The notes below the pieces were generated by a model. It did not search any database. It was not told where the DNA came from and saw only the letters and a list, made by a program, of their open reading frames with translations. The translations under genes were made by a program, and so were the position numbers. 64,000 nucleotides of DNA, taken from NCBI GenBank assembly GCA_023014485.1, contig JAJOZX010012291.1, positions 44,821 through 108,820 of the forward strand. The letters run 5' to 3'. Origin of the DNA: Bathynomus jamesi. Taxonomy: Eukaryota; Arthropoda; Malacostraca; Isopoda; Cirolanidae. This document shows, one piece after another, positions 52,506 to 63,511 of the stretch (positions are counted from its first letter, which is position 1; each line of letters begins with the position of its first letter).

Positions 52506-52658
52506 AGCGGCAATTGAAATAATCTTCTAAGTCGTAACGACAGCTTTTCATTATATAGAGGTACAGCTCTGCAGGGTGAACAGTGTAGGCAAGCTCTGCC
52601 CTGTACCGCTCAAGTGCTTTGTATCAAAGTTCAGGATATTTCGAAGAATCTAAACCTT

Positions 52659-53224
52659 TTAAATATGCATCCAGCTGTAGACCATTCTCGCCTTGTTCAT
52701 TTCTATATTCGATTCGATAAATCCGTCGAGCAGATCGGTGTATGCGTATTCAAGAACCGTGTCAAAATAAATCATAATCGTAACACGAGCATCTAATATA
52801 GGCTTCAGCTTGCGGAATCCGACGATTTCAAACATTCTGTCGAAGATGAAGCGGTTTCGCGTAGGGACAAGAACGTTATTATCAGATGCATTCTTCCACA
52901 TCAGTCGTATATCAATGCATGGTTGTTCGTTTTTATACACAACGTGCAAACAACGGCATATGAGGGGGCGTCACTAATCTGCTCTCTTCTTGTATCTACA
53001 CCTGCAGGTATTTTATAACGGTCCTCTCTCCACTTATCAACTATCACGACGACTCTACTCATCTCCTCAACACTTAAATAAATAACATTACGTTTACTTG
53101 CTTGCCTGCAAATTGTTTCAAGTACATAGTTAATGGTGCCGGTTTCACGCCTGAACACGCGCAATGACTTCGTCACGGACACATCGTACGAGGCGTTGAG
53201 AATACTTCTCAAAGGAAGTTCCAT
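52659..53224 (-). pseudogene. Polinton accessory gene, unknown, one frameshift
   Basis: Start at ATG 53224 (MELPLRSILNASYDVSVTKSL). It reads through SKRNVIYLSVEEMSRVVVIV to DAPSYAVV, shifts by one base near 52945, and continues with KNEQPCIDIRLMWKNASDNN to the stop at 52659. About 188 codons. No recognised domain, signal or membrane segment. The conserved-looking frame on both sides of one shift suggests a real gene that decayed recently. Confidence 0.55.
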
Positions 53225-53524
53225 CGTATTCGCACGTCCAGTCGGTTCAAGCTCTGAGATGACAATGAGCCACAGGTGCACGGATCGGCTCGACGGGCGG
53301 AGTGAGTCACGCTGATGAAACGTGTACGGGTTTGTTCGAACTCGTGTGTTTCGTGAGGTACAAGGGTGGGCGGCTTGCTGGGGGTAGCGAGTCACACCAT
53401 AAACTGCTGAAGCGTGTACAGGCTTGTTCAAACACTTGTGCCCCTGGACAAACAGAATTTTCCGCTACATGAAGCAATACCAGTTTTAATGTTTTATCAC
53501 TCACCAGACGTTCATTTCCACAAA

Positions 53525-54037
53525 CTAAACATCTTCACAATCCGGTGCACTATTTGAGAGAAACATATGTCCATATTTATCATTTTTGTTTAACAAGCGA
53601 TACTCGTCTCTAAAGTCTGTTAAAAACTCACACATCCCATTAGCCACAACCTCACGACAAGCCTCCTCATGATATATATTAACATGATGTAACATGGCAT
53701 AATATCGCTTGTCACACCACTCATCAACAAGACTCACTATCCATAACCGTTGCTTATCTTCTGAACGTGTTGCTTCTTCTACTTCGCGATATGTGAGCCT
53801 TTATAAAGGTTAGGTCTACAACATACTGCAATACATCGTTTGTACTACGAAATCCTACAATGCCCTCGTCAGAATACCCGTAGAGTATTTGAACATCTTG
53901 GTCCTTCGCACGGCTCAATGTAGCCTTAAAAGTATTAAAGGAGGGGGAATAGGGAGTTTTTCAGTATCCACCACATCTTGGCACTTTGCAGAATACCACT
54001 TCATAAATGTTGAACACGCAATATTTAAGGTAGCCAT
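53525..54037 (-). pseudogene. Polinton accessory gene, unknown
   Basis: ATG at 54037 (MATLNIACSTFMKWYSAKCQ). A stop or shift appears near 53920, and homology-free text resumes in the frame MSLVDEWCDKRYYAMLHHVN to APDCEDV (stop at 53525). About 170 codons if joined. I do not recognise it. It lies 250 bp downstream of the polymerase, on the same strand. Confidence 0.45.
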
Positions 54038-54039
54038 TA

Positions 54040-54284
54040 CTATTTTTCTTCTACGCGGGAGAATACACGTCTGAACTCAAGGGTATGCAGAGGTCAACTG
54101 AGTACGCAGGGATAGAGATATGCTCAGGTAGTGGCAGGAGTCACGTTGCCGATCTTACAGTGGATGGAGCTTGGCTTTTTACTGTACACACACACGCACG
54201 CACGCAAAGGAGAAAATGAAACCTTAACTGAAACAAATATACGTGATAAAAAAACATATCAGTACACATATATATAAATACAAT
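54040..54284. other. Intergenic spacer
   Basis: AT-rich spacer between the polymerase and the accessory genes, with a (CA)n/(CG) run at 54183-54205. Confidence 0.5.
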
Positions 54285-57200
54285 CAAGGATTAAGGTAGC
54301 CAAAGGGCACGGTATCATAGGTACCAGGCACCTGGTAACGTTTCCTATAGGTGTTACGGCATCCCTTCGTGCCTCTAAGTTCCTTTACACCCCCAGTTTC
54401 TGCGCCCGAAAATTGTGCGTATCCACAGTCAGTTGGGGTAGCTGGTCACCCTGATCTTCCAAGCACACTAGATCCTTCAACGAGTCAAAGTTAACGACTC
54501 GACGGTTCGCATGGTTAAGCGTGATACCCTTAGCCTTCACGATATACTTCATATCATCCTCCACCCTCACCCGTACCCCATAGGTTTTTGGCCCTGTTGA
54601 CACAAACGAGTCTGCGTATGCACCATCACCATACTCATCCTTGATCTCGTCAGTTATCTCTCCGAGGAACTCCCCAATAGCGAGCATGTATTCACCTTCC
54701 CTCGCTGTGAAAATCACGCTATCTGTGTCAGCGTAGAGCACCCTCCGTCCAAGAGAGTGCAATAGACCCCAAAGTTTGATGCGGGCGTAGGTCGGTGTGA
54801 AACTGGCTACAGGTATGTTTGTAACCCGTGAGGTATCTGTGGCCAGTTCGGTGATACTGTACTTTATTATGTAAGTATTACCTACATTCACGATCTCCAT
54901 AACCTCTTTATCGGGAGCGTTGACATAATCCCAGACTTCACTATAACTTTGTGCCAAATGGACGTTCCCTTTGCCAGTATTCTGTACAAATTTCCCCCAA
55001 AGACTGGTTAGGCATAACTTTGCACTAAAGCGCTTGCCAGGATTCTTAACAATTTGGGATCGGTCAAGTGTATACCTTCATGGGCACGGTAACGCTGAAT
55101 ATAAGCCGTTTTTTCATCTTCGCTATCAACCCCTCACGAATATCCTGATGCTTCTACTTTATCCTTCAAAAAAGCGTTTATATGTGGTGTGAAAAGGTTG
55201 GGTAGCTTCTGAAACCTCCACACCTCATGTATCTTCAATATTCTATACCCATGGCGAAAGGCTAGGGCCAGCTCAGGGCTTGAATATACGCTTCTGATCT
55301 TACGCTGGTTGGTTGTATGGTCACAATCACCGTTGTTCTCTTTTGCGCACTTTACGCACAAGGGAAACATGAGCTTGTGATCTATGACGACGGGTAAGAT
55401 CGGCATCCATAAATCGCGAAGGGGGAGCACATCTACGAAAGAGAGTCCAAAGTAGCGCTCATTCAAGTTAGCTGAAAACTCCTCGATGGTTGGTATGGTG
55501 AGACCCACCATTTTTTCAGGTGCACCTACGGGGTACGGATTGTTCCTCCTCACGTAGGGGTATAAAGAGCAGAAGTCGTAGTAGTGGAGTTTCACGCCCT
55601 CCGTAGGCGGAAAGTATAGCTTGAATGGGTTTGTGTGCCCTCCAAACAAGCTGTCACCGCATTTGAGGGGGTCCAACGCCATTGAACGTTTGATGGCCCT
55701 TATTTCTTCACGATACTAGGCATCTGTTTCCATCCGTGCATCCTACTCATGCTCCCACAGGATTTTGTGAGTGAACTGGGAGCCTATAAGTTGATCACGG
55801 TTACGGATCCATGCGAGGCTGTCGGCGGGGGATTTTCCATTAAGGTTCCCTGTGACGGCACATTCAGCGCGCGGGCATCCATGCCACCAGCAGCCGTTAA
55901 AGGAATACACAGTCTTCTCACCAGTGGCTGGATCCTCACTTAGGCCGTCAACCCCAAAAACACGACCATTGACCTTAACGGGTACTTCACCCGTCCGGGC
56001 ATGTTTTATATATAACCCCAGTCTGCTCTGTAGGTGTATGAGCTAGTAAATAGCCTTGTGCCAATAACTGCGAGGGTTGTTTCTGTGAATGATTGCTAAG
56101 GTGTCTTTAGGCATGAAGTTATTCTTGAACACTGTAAAACATAATGATGCGATCGTGGTCGCAACTTGCAGCTGATCGCACTTGAAACGGGTTATATACA
56201 TCCTTCTAAAGGCTTGAAAGTATCTTCTAAGTACACGTACGTCATTCACGCAATAACGTTCACATTCATTGGCTATATTGTATGGATTAGCTTCATTAAA
56301 AATGTTGTAGTAGCGGTCAAAATCTTCACGCTCACTATCCTCATGTTGGTGTAGTTGAAGTAATGTTTGGGTGGAGGTAGCCCTACGTAATTCAAAGTTT
56401 CGTTAGTGAGGAATGTGTAAGGAAAATACCCTTTTGAAACATCAGCGGCTACGCCCATGACCTTGGCAGCTTTGCTAATTTACAAGGTGTGAACAGGGTG
56501 TCTTTAAACTGTACATTACCTCTTATCTGCATCTGTATTTGTTTGTTGCCTCTTTTCAAGGGATCACCTGTAAATATCGCAGACGACTCGTGCTCAAGCA
56601 ACTCCTTTTAAAGGAACTGTGTGTCAAATTTCGCCCCGTTATGGGTAAGAATATACAAAGTCATTTTTTAACTTGTCCGTTAATTTGACAATATAGGATA
56701 CAAAGAGTTTCACAGGGCTGCCGTGTGCATTCGTTTTAAAAACGTTTGTCCGTTTTCGACATTTTTGGCACTCATCACACTCGAACTCCATGCACTCATA
56801 ACAGAGAGTCTGACTTACGAGTAAATGTGGAATGACCTCTTTGGTTTCAGCCTTCGTGTAAGTTTCTATATCGTAGTACACGGTTATACAAGGACTATTT
56901 TTAGGTTTAGCATCTTTCATATAACATACATGCTTCACTCCATCCGCCTTATATTTTTCATGACATGTAGAACAGTGAATTTCATCGTATTTATGTTTGA
57001 AATTCCCCCAATTATCCATCATGTGAAACATACCGCACTTACAAATCCTCATTTTCCTGCAAGTGCCATTTGATTTATGGAGTTCAAAGCATTTATTATT
57101 GAAAAATGTACGTCTATACACATAACATTCCCTCTTCTCGGGTTCTACTACCTGACTTTCACATTTGGGGCTTTTACACTGCTCACATAGCATGTAGCAA

Positions 57201-57800
57201 TCTTTGCAATGTTTCACTATATCATCAGCAAACTCGATCAACCCTTACACAAATCATGATGCTTTCCATATTTTCGACTTTTATCATAACTGGCGTAGAG
57301 AACCTTTATGTTACGGATGGGGGGATGCGATGTTCCTGACAATCCTAAAATAAGTAGAGGTCTTGTACGATCTCTCACGCTGCTTTTAAAAACATACATA
57401 GTCCTACGACGATCATCCATTCCAAATACGACTATACGTGCATTCATTTCCTGCTCGGCCCTTCTCAGTTCTTCACGACCCATATGACACTCAAACTCAA
57501 GCTTACAATCTGAAGCTAGTTTCCGGGCACGCTGCACAACCGTGGGCAGCCAAATTTTTTGTGTCCAAGTATTTAGCATAGTGAACATATGAGCTAAAAT
57601 TATTGCTATAAAAACACAACCACGATCGACGTTTAAATGCTTTCTGTAAATAACTGGAGAATTGAAATTAAGAGTATAAGGTGTGGCACTATGACTCGCA
57701 AACCGGAATACTCTGTCAATATCTACCATGAAGTTGTCCATATTGAAGGATGTACCACTTTGAGAGGTTTTCATTATACGCCCTAAGATATATTCTATAT

Positions 57801-57808
57801 CTACAGTC
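57801..57808. repeat. Merlin target-site duplication, left copy
   Basis: CTACAGTC, identical to 59279-59286. Confidence 0.92.
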
Positions 57809-57847
57809 GGTCATTATACAGAAAATGACATGGCCTGAAGTTGAATT

Positions 57848-58036
57848 AAAAAATACATTTTTCTAGTGTATTTTGGTGTGCTCTGTTCAAATATAACCTT
57901 CATTTCCTGTGCAAATCAAAAGAAATATGATTTTCGGTTCATTAAATTAATGCACCAAAAATCATATATATTTTCCATTTGCACAGGAAATAAAGGTTAT
58001 ATTTCAACAGAGCATACCAAAATATACTAGAAAATG
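57848..58036. repeat. Subterminal hairpin of the Merlin element
   Basis: Arms of about 66 bp (AAAAAATACATTTTTCTAGT... TTTCCTGTGCAAAT and its inverse) are separated by about 50 bp. The inner part (GCATTTGCACAGGAAA) recurs once at the far end, about 59183. Confidence 0.85.
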
Positions 58037-58048
58037 TATTTTTGACTA

Positions 58049-58120
58049 CCTAACCTAACTAAACCTAACCTAACCTAACTAAACTTAAGCTAACTAAACC
58101 TAACCTAACCTAACCTAAGA
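58049..58120. repeat. (AACCT)n-type simple repeat
   Basis: Irregular CCTAACCTAACTAAA units inside the Merlin element. It resembles the arthropod-type telomere pentamer but is imperfect and internal. Confidence 0.8.
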
Positions 58121-58159
58121 AATCAAAATAATACACTATTTTTACCTTGGATTATTCTT

Positions 58160-59080
58160 GAGGTGGATAAAGAAGGGCAGCTTGTTTAAGAAAATGATGA
58201 AGTCGGCGTGTCCGTGTGTGGCTGTTAATGAACAGGTAGCGGGCAAAGTACTAGGAATAATTATGGCTTCTATTCCCAGCCCTAAATACCCACTTCTTCA
58301 CGTCTTCCCAAAGTCTCTCGATATTCTGTGTGTGAGCTCTGCTTTCAGGGTCGACGAAGTTCTGGGAATGGTTTACCGTAAGAGGAGTATAACCTAATTC
58401 TAATAGAGTACTGTATGGCCGCCAACAGTCACTATGCACAATAGATCCAGGTTTGATATATTTGTTGATAAACGGAATGAGGGTTTCTGCCTACCGATCC
58501 TTCACTGGCACTATAAATTTTTTCTTCGAGACCCTCTCAATACCCCCAAAGACCCACACTCCCTTCACTAAACGACCCCGATTATATTTCGTTTTACCAA
58601 ATTTACTTTCGTCGATCTCACAAACTATGCCTGGTCCGCCGATTGGTTCTTGGTTTACTAGCCAATTATTCGCGACCTCAGAACAAAAAGATTTCCAGTC
58701 CACTGCACTATGAGACGTGAGTTCTAATTCGTCTTCCACAAAAGATTGGCACAAATATTTAGTTAGAAACACATTTACGTAGAGAAGATTTTGCCATGGT
58801 TCCATGTGCACCTTGTCAAGCCATGTTCCTTTCCGAATGGTACAAAGAAAGTTACACCTGACAACACGCTTATCTTTCGGATTTGTCTTTTACCGGTTAC
58901 AATAGAAAGCCTGACGATCTTCGCGATAGTAACAGGGTTTAGAACACTTAGGACAGTTTCGACTTTGGTAGCACACCATGCAATTGAAAACATTTGATTG
59001 ATTCACTATTATTATGGCCAAAACGTTCTATGGCATTTAAGAATGAAACAGCACAACCTTCACACGTGGACATTTTAGGG
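58160..59080 (-). pseudogene. Merlin (IS1595-type) transposase, decayed
   Basis: Minus strand. A Cys-rich N-terminus (CSKPCYYREDR-type zinc block, near 58.95 kb) leads, after a frameshift, to KVHMEPWQNLLYVNVFLTKY. The catalytic domain follows: first Asp in CEIDESKFGKTKYNRG (about 58.6 kb), second in IVHSDCWRPY (about 58.43 kb), and the final Glu or Asn in HTQNIERLWEDVKKWV (about 58.33 kb). These are the Merlin/IS1595 motifs. An in-frame TAG lies at 58491 between the first and second Asp, another stop at 58251, and at least one shift in the N-terminus. It would cut and paste the element; this copy is inactive. Confidence 0.88.
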
Positions 59081-59278
59081 AACTAAAACTTATGAAGGGG
59101 TACGCGAAATTACCATTTCAGAAGATGTGATTCACTATAAAAATGTAACTTGTAATTTTTTTATAATCTTGCATTTGCACAGGAAACGGATAACATTAAG
59201 AAAGAGCGTCTAAAAATACATTATATAAACTTAGTTTCCATTGCCGCGGCAGGCCATGTCACTTTATGCATTTTGACC

Positions 59279-59286
59279 CTACAGTC
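59279..59286. repeat. Merlin target-site duplication, right copy
   Basis: CTACAGTC, identical to 57801-57808. Confidence 0.92.
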
Positions 59287-59857
59287 GCCGAACGTCTGAA
59301 CGGTATTACCACCCAAAAATCGTACCCCTCATCTGACCCGAACCTGAAGGATAACCTCGTTCGGACTTCACGTTCGTCGCGGTTCTGAAGGGCAAACTCC
59401 ACAATACGTTCTACTACGCGCCGCAGTCCGTTGGTATACAGGGATCCAGGGTCAACCCTGACCACGTACCGATTTCTAGTCAGGGTAGGGGTGGGGGTAG
59501 CGGTGCGCACCAACTCGAATGTTATACCATCCTCCACAGTATGAGAAGCTGTTGTGGAAGAAGTACCCGGAACTGAATAATGGGGCATATTTGAGGAAGG
59601 TACTATTGTGGGGGTTGTGTCGTAAGACGTTGAGGGTTCGGGATCTATTACTGGGGGTCTCACAACCGGAGCAATCCTGGCACGCTTTATACCTGACGTG
59701 GAGGGTTCTTCATCATGCTTCCGCTTTGAACTGTCGCATGCTACAGGTGTCGCTGGTGAGGGTTCGTCAGCGGGGAAGGGTTCTGTAGCTGCACGGTCAT
59801 CGGGTTCGTCTGTGATATCGATGATGGGGTGCTGTACATCGTTGTCATTCACGGTTC

Positions 59858-59946
59858 TGTGGGAGAAGAAAACAAAATATAAGGAACAGCACTCAAAATT
59901 TGTAATATTTTGTAAATGACCCACTTAGGGGTGTGACGTGTTAGAG
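59858..59946. promoter_or_regulatory. Divergent start region of the Polinton
   Basis: The minus-strand polymerase and plus-strand ATPase start within about 25 bp of each other, so their promoters must overlap or lie in each other's 5' parts. The sequence holds an acceptor-like site for the minus strand. No clear TATA box was found. Confidence 0.4.
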
Positions 59947-60576
59947 ATGGAATCTGTAGAAAAATTCAGGTTCACAAGCCCATCCACGTGTATTATATCT
60001 GGCCCTACAGGATGTGGAAAAACTGTATTTATGCTTAAAATCATTAAAGATAAGGGGGAGATGTTCTCAAAATTTGTGCATAAAGTAATATGGTGCTATT
60101 CGACGTATCAGTCAGTGTTCAACAAGTACTAAGATGAAATTTTGTTCCATAAGGGTGTCTATGACGTTAATTAGTTAAAAGGTAATGAGCATAGTTATTT
60201 AATTGACGATCTCATGTTGGAAATGGATAAAACGTCTGCCGAGATATTTACAGTGTTCTCCCACCATCTTAACATAAGCGTATTCTTCATCAACCAGAAT
60301 CTATTTTTCAAAAGCAGATACATGCGCGATGTGTCGTTAAATACACAATATCTAGTCTTATTCGCACAACGTAGAGATGTGTCACAAATTGGGGTATTAG
60401 CCAGTCAAATGTTCCCGAATCAGCGTAAGGAGTTTTTGGAGGTTTATAAAGAAGCTACAAGTTAGAGTTACGGATATTTGCTTTGTGACCTTCATCAGCG
60501 AACCTGAAACGGTGTATATTCCAGAACGACAAATAGGCTGAAGAAATACCGTGAATTAATAAAAATCTATCAATGA
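59947..60576 (+). pseudogene. Polinton packaging ATPase (FtsK/HerA type) with four stops
   Basis: The frame starts MESVEKFRFTSPSTCIISGP at ATG 59947. It has a Walker A motif GPTGCGKT (residues 19-26) and a Walker B-like HSYLIDDLM, followed by a sensor-like FINQNLFF. The C-terminal block YGYLLCDLHQ is also typical. It is 209 codons, close to the usual 210-260 for Polinton ATPases. It is interrupted only by in-frame stops at 60130 (TAA), 60172 (TAG), 60463 (TAG) and 60505 (TGA), with no shift. The family pumps DNA into capsids in related viruses. Here it is broken. Confidence 0.85.
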
Positions 60577-60597
60577 TTGCCCCGGAAACTGCAACAG

Positions 60598-60849
60598 ATG
60601 TTTGTTAAAAATATCGAGTCGGACTTTTTAAAATGCATCTGTGAAATCTGTCTTAATGTTATAAAATGTAATGTGCCACTGAAACCTCCTCAGAAGTCTC
60701 GCTTACGTCGTTACAAGAACATAATACGAGCGCTCGCTCATAAAAGTCAAACTGTGGGTAAGAAAAAGTGAATTATTGTACAAAGAGGAGGATCATTCCT
60801 ACCCATCTTATTTTCAGTTTTCGGTCCTTTACTGACTAGATTAATATAA
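60598..60849 (+). pseudogene. Small basic/hydrophobic Polinton protein
   Basis: ATG 60598. KNIESDFLKCICEICLNVIK begins a Cys-containing helix. A basic LRRYKNIIRALAHKSQTVGK block follows. After an in-frame TGA (60769) comes a hydrophobic tail, IIVQRGGSFLPILFSVFGPL, probably a membrane segment. The arrangement (basic helix, VQRGG, hydrophobic end) is one I remember from other Polintons; its function is unknown. The TAA overlaps the next ATG (TAATG). Confidence 0.6.
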
Positions 60850-61591
60850 TGAAGAAGGTGGTAGTGATTCCGCAAGAGGTGAATGCTTCATTGCAAAATT
60901 CAAAGATTCCAGACGCGGCTCTAGAACCCCGTTAAAGTAGTCTTAAAAGAATGGAAAGCGAGTTGCTAGCCCTATTAAACTGAAAAGTCACCTGATGAGA
61001 AAAGGCTTTTGTACCAAGAGGCTCTGCAGAAATTTCTTCATGAGTACGAAGATTATAAGAATCCGACAGAGCTCCCCGTGGTTATTAGGCACAGCGCGAG
61101 TAGTGCCGAGCATGGCGACACAGGACCTGGCCCCGACTTTAGAGATGACCAACCAAAGAACAACGGAACACAACGAACGTGTGCTAAAAAACAGTCTCCC
61201 ACATACATTGAGGAATAAAGGCTTATGTCTTTATAGCCTATTGAGTGAGGACCCCATCATACAGTGGGCCGATACAGGCGAGGTCATTGTTGAAGGAGCA
61301 AGGGTACAAGGATCCAATATCGTTGATATTGTTCATGATCTGGTGAAAAAGTGGGACAGACCCTCACCAACAGGATGGAAGCATATTAAAGCAAGACTAC
61401 AGCAAATAAATGTCCCCAAAACATTGATAGGTAATCTGAATAGGTTAAAAGACCTGGATCAAGTCTCGAATGTGTCACAACTGAGTACGCCATCGTCCCC
61501 AGCAGCAGCGTCTCTGAAGAAGAGAAAGAAGAAAACAAACGGCCAACCTTATCCACGTGTCTCTAAAATACGCAAATGGCTAACATATTAA
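60849..61591 (+). pseudogene. Conserved Polinton protein of unknown function
   Basis: ATG 60849 opens MKKVVVIPQEVNASLQNSKI. After a stop at about 60934 the frame shifts to DEKRLLYQEALQKFLHEYED (61.0 kb), then shifts again to QWADTGEVIVEGARVQGSNI and INVPKTLIGNLNRLKDLDQV, ending KIRKWLTY at 61591. The order (short start, helical LLYQEALQ part, VQGSNIVDIVHD block, IGN, basic KKRKKK tail) matches a protein regularly found between ATPase and integrase in Polintons. Three lesions. It overlaps the integrase start by 16 bp. Confidence 0.6.
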
Positions 61592-62636
61592 GTAAACGCT
61601 ATTATGATATTTCTAACCACGCCTCCTATGATGGCGTTAATAGACTGTACAAAGGTGTTTACGTTGTAGGGAAAAAAGACGTTGAGCGGATTTTGCGGGA
61701 ACAGGATGCTTATACACTTCATAAACCGGTGAGAAAAAGGTGTGAAACGGCCAAGACAACCGCGTATTCGATTGACTCTCTTTGGCAAGCGGATTTAACA
61801 GACATGCAAAGATATTCAGTGTATAATAACAGATACCATTACATCCTATTCATAATAGCTGTATTCTCTAGATATCTGTGGCTAATTCCCCTGAAAAATA
61901 AATCGCCTGAAACAGATGCTAAAGCGAACAAAACGTTGCTGTTAAAAGAAGAAAGGGTTCCTGGCTATTTGTGTACGGATATGGGGAAAGAATTTATAGG
62001 TCGCGCTTTTCAGAACAGGCTGACAGAGTTTAATATCAGTTACTTCACTAGCAGTTCTGTACATAGGGCCTCTTTAGCTGAAAGAATTCAACGTACCGTA
62101 AAGGAACGCATGCATCGCTATTTTACACATAAAACACATAAAGATATATAAACGTTCTCGGGTTATTCGCATCATCATACAATCGTCCACACCACGGTAC
62201 GATTGGCACAACACCTAACGAAGTTTTAGAAAGAGGTGCGCTGCCAGAGGTGAGAAGAGATAGAGCACCTCCACCACACTCTACACATTTCAAAATCAAT
62301 GATTATGTAAGGCTATCACGTTCGGGAAATAAATTCGCGAAGGGATTTGAGCAAGGATGGACACGTGAGACTTTTAAAGTTCGTGCTATGAGACCTAAAG
62401 GCGAGGTAATGATGTATTACGTTGAAGATTTGAATGGAGAAGAGATCGCTGGAGGCCTTTATCGCGAAGAGTTGCAGAAAGTGACATTTAATTTAGGAAA
62501 ACGTGTGTTTAAAATTGAAAAAATTTTAGGCAGCAAAGGTTCAGGAAAGAGAAAAATGTACCTGGTGAAATGGCTGGGTTATCCAGAAAGCTTGAACACC
62601 TATATAAAATCTGCTGCAATAATGAAGCTTAATTAG
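61576..62636 (+). pseudogene. int: Polinton integrase with chromodomain, one frameshift
   Basis: ATG 61576 (MANILSKRYYDISNHASYDG). An HHCC-like region is not obvious, but EQDAYTLHKPVRKRC precedes the catalytic core. The core has Asp in LWQADLTDMQRYS (about 61.79 kb), Asp in YLCTDMGKEFIG (61.98 kb) and Glu in SLAERIQRTVKERM with 33 residues between, as in other Polinton integrases. The frame is lost near 62145 and resumes one base off with NRPHHGTIGTTPNEVLERGA. It runs through an SH3-like part (INDYVRLSRSGNKFAKGFEQ) to a C-terminal chromodomain (FKIEKILGSKGSGKRKMYLV then KWLGYPES), and ends at 62636. This retroviral-type enzyme would insert the linear element. Confidence 0.88.
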
Positions 62637-62644
62637 TATGCAAC

Positions 62645-63483
62645 ATGGCGCCTAGCCACTTCTATGTCACACTTCCGTCCTCTTCTTCTCTGTCTGTACA
62701 TCTTAACAACACCCTCGCCAACTTTGTGACAGAACTCCACGGACCCATTGAATTGGAGCGTGATTCGTATGAGGTGGGTTTATGTGAACTCCAGTTAGTC
62801 TCCAAATTTTTTACTATTGAAAATGAGCAAATCATATTTCTCAACCTTAGAAGAATCGATGAGTGCGAAAAATTAGGCATAACCTTAAACAATACTATGC
62901 GATCAGTACTGTTCGGTGAGGAACAGTACTGTAGCAGAAATGTGTCGCTAGGAATCGGGCATTATGATACAGCCATGGACATTGTGACGGGGTTGAACAA
63001 GAGTCTTGAAAAGTCGTACCTGACAAACGATTTACTTTTTGAAGTCGTAAACATAGACACGCCTGCATGCATATTGAAGTTAAAATCAACGCTTAGTAGA
63101 AATATTAAAGATAAAGAGCTGTTCACAATTGTGGCTGAGGGCCGATATAGCGCAGCTCTCCAAAGAGATACCTTTGACGAGGCACACCATGACTTGTCCA
63201 GCTTAATGTATCAATTGAAGATGGAGAAATTGGGCGAAAGCTCTCGCCCCCAGACACAGACATGTGCTATATTTACAGCAATATCGTAGGGCACCAATTT
63301 GTTGGGGACACCCAGGCGCGCCTGATCCGCATTGCACACATCCCCAACCATAGAGGGAAAAGTTTGAGCATCACATATGACAAGCCCCATTATGTGAATG
63401 TTGCGACTAATCTATTAACCAACATCTCGATATATATAAGAACGATTGATGGAAAAATTTCACATTCGGTGATGGGAGCTTAA
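62645..63483 (+). pseudogene. Putative Polinton capsid-related (penton-like) protein, one frameshift
   Basis: ATG 62645 (MAPSHFYVTLPSSSSLSVHL), 9 bp after the integrase stop. It has the start FYVTLPSSSS.SVHLNNTLANFVT and YEVGLCELQLVSKF, blocks that recur in Polinton and adinto-like elements. A one-base gain in a run of five Cs near 63250 shifts the frame. The C-terminal part continues as YIYSNIVGHQFVGDTQARLI to HSVMGA, ending at 63483. About 279 codons. I remember this protein as a conserved structural candidate (minor capsid or penton). The jelly-roll fold is inferred, not seen. Confidence 0.55.
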
Positions 63484-63511
63484 CAGTGAAACTACACTTT
63501 CGCCGTTTATA

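Larger units (their letters stand above)
57809..59278 (-). mobile_element. Merlin DNA transposon inserted in polB
   Basis: The ends GGTCATTATACAGAAAATGA and, inverted, GGTCAAAATGCATAAAGTGA continue with CATGGCCTG; about 23 of 29 bases pair. CTACAGTC flanks both sides exactly (8 bp, typical for Merlin). Length 1,470 bp. It contains one decayed IS1595-type transposase gene, a subterminal hairpin (57848-58036) and a (CCTAA)n-like tract at 58049-58120. Confidence 0.95.
54285..59924 (-). pseudogene. polB: Polinton DNA polymerase B, split by a Merlin element
   Basis: Minus-strand blocks in order. A low-complexity N-terminal part with Ser/Pro and basic KRKHDEEPSTSGIKRARI (59.75 kb) leads to a conserved domain ending at PFRRSATV. 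There the Merlin element (57809-59278) is inserted; the polymerase frame continues in phase on the far side. Cys-rich CEQC/CRKMRICKCGMFHM motifs (57.2-57.0 kb) precede the exonuclease motif VYYDIETY (56.88 kb). KGYFPYTFLTNETLNYVG (56.4 kb), YYDFCSLYPYV (motif A, 55.57 kb), KLCLTSLWGKF (motif B, about 55.01 kb) and YADTDSVIF (motif C, 54.73 kb) follow. It ends at a GYLNP stop at 54285. At least six stops or shifts lie outside the Merlin. A good acceptor (TTTTCTTCTCCCACAG, about 59858) suggests a spliced 5' end, so the ATG at 59924 is uncertain. The enzyme would replicate the element, probably from a protein primer. Confidence 0.88.

Noticed and set aside
52901..53504. Upstream extensions of the minus-strand accessory gene (53225-53504)
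   Set aside because: The frames above 53224 run through what looks like low-complexity repeats of CGTGTACGGGTTTGTTCGAA and lack conserved features. I start the gene at 53224.
58049..58120. Telomere repeat
   Set aside because: The (AACCT)n-like units are imperfect, short and inside a Merlin element, so this is not a chromosome end or interstitial telomere of note.
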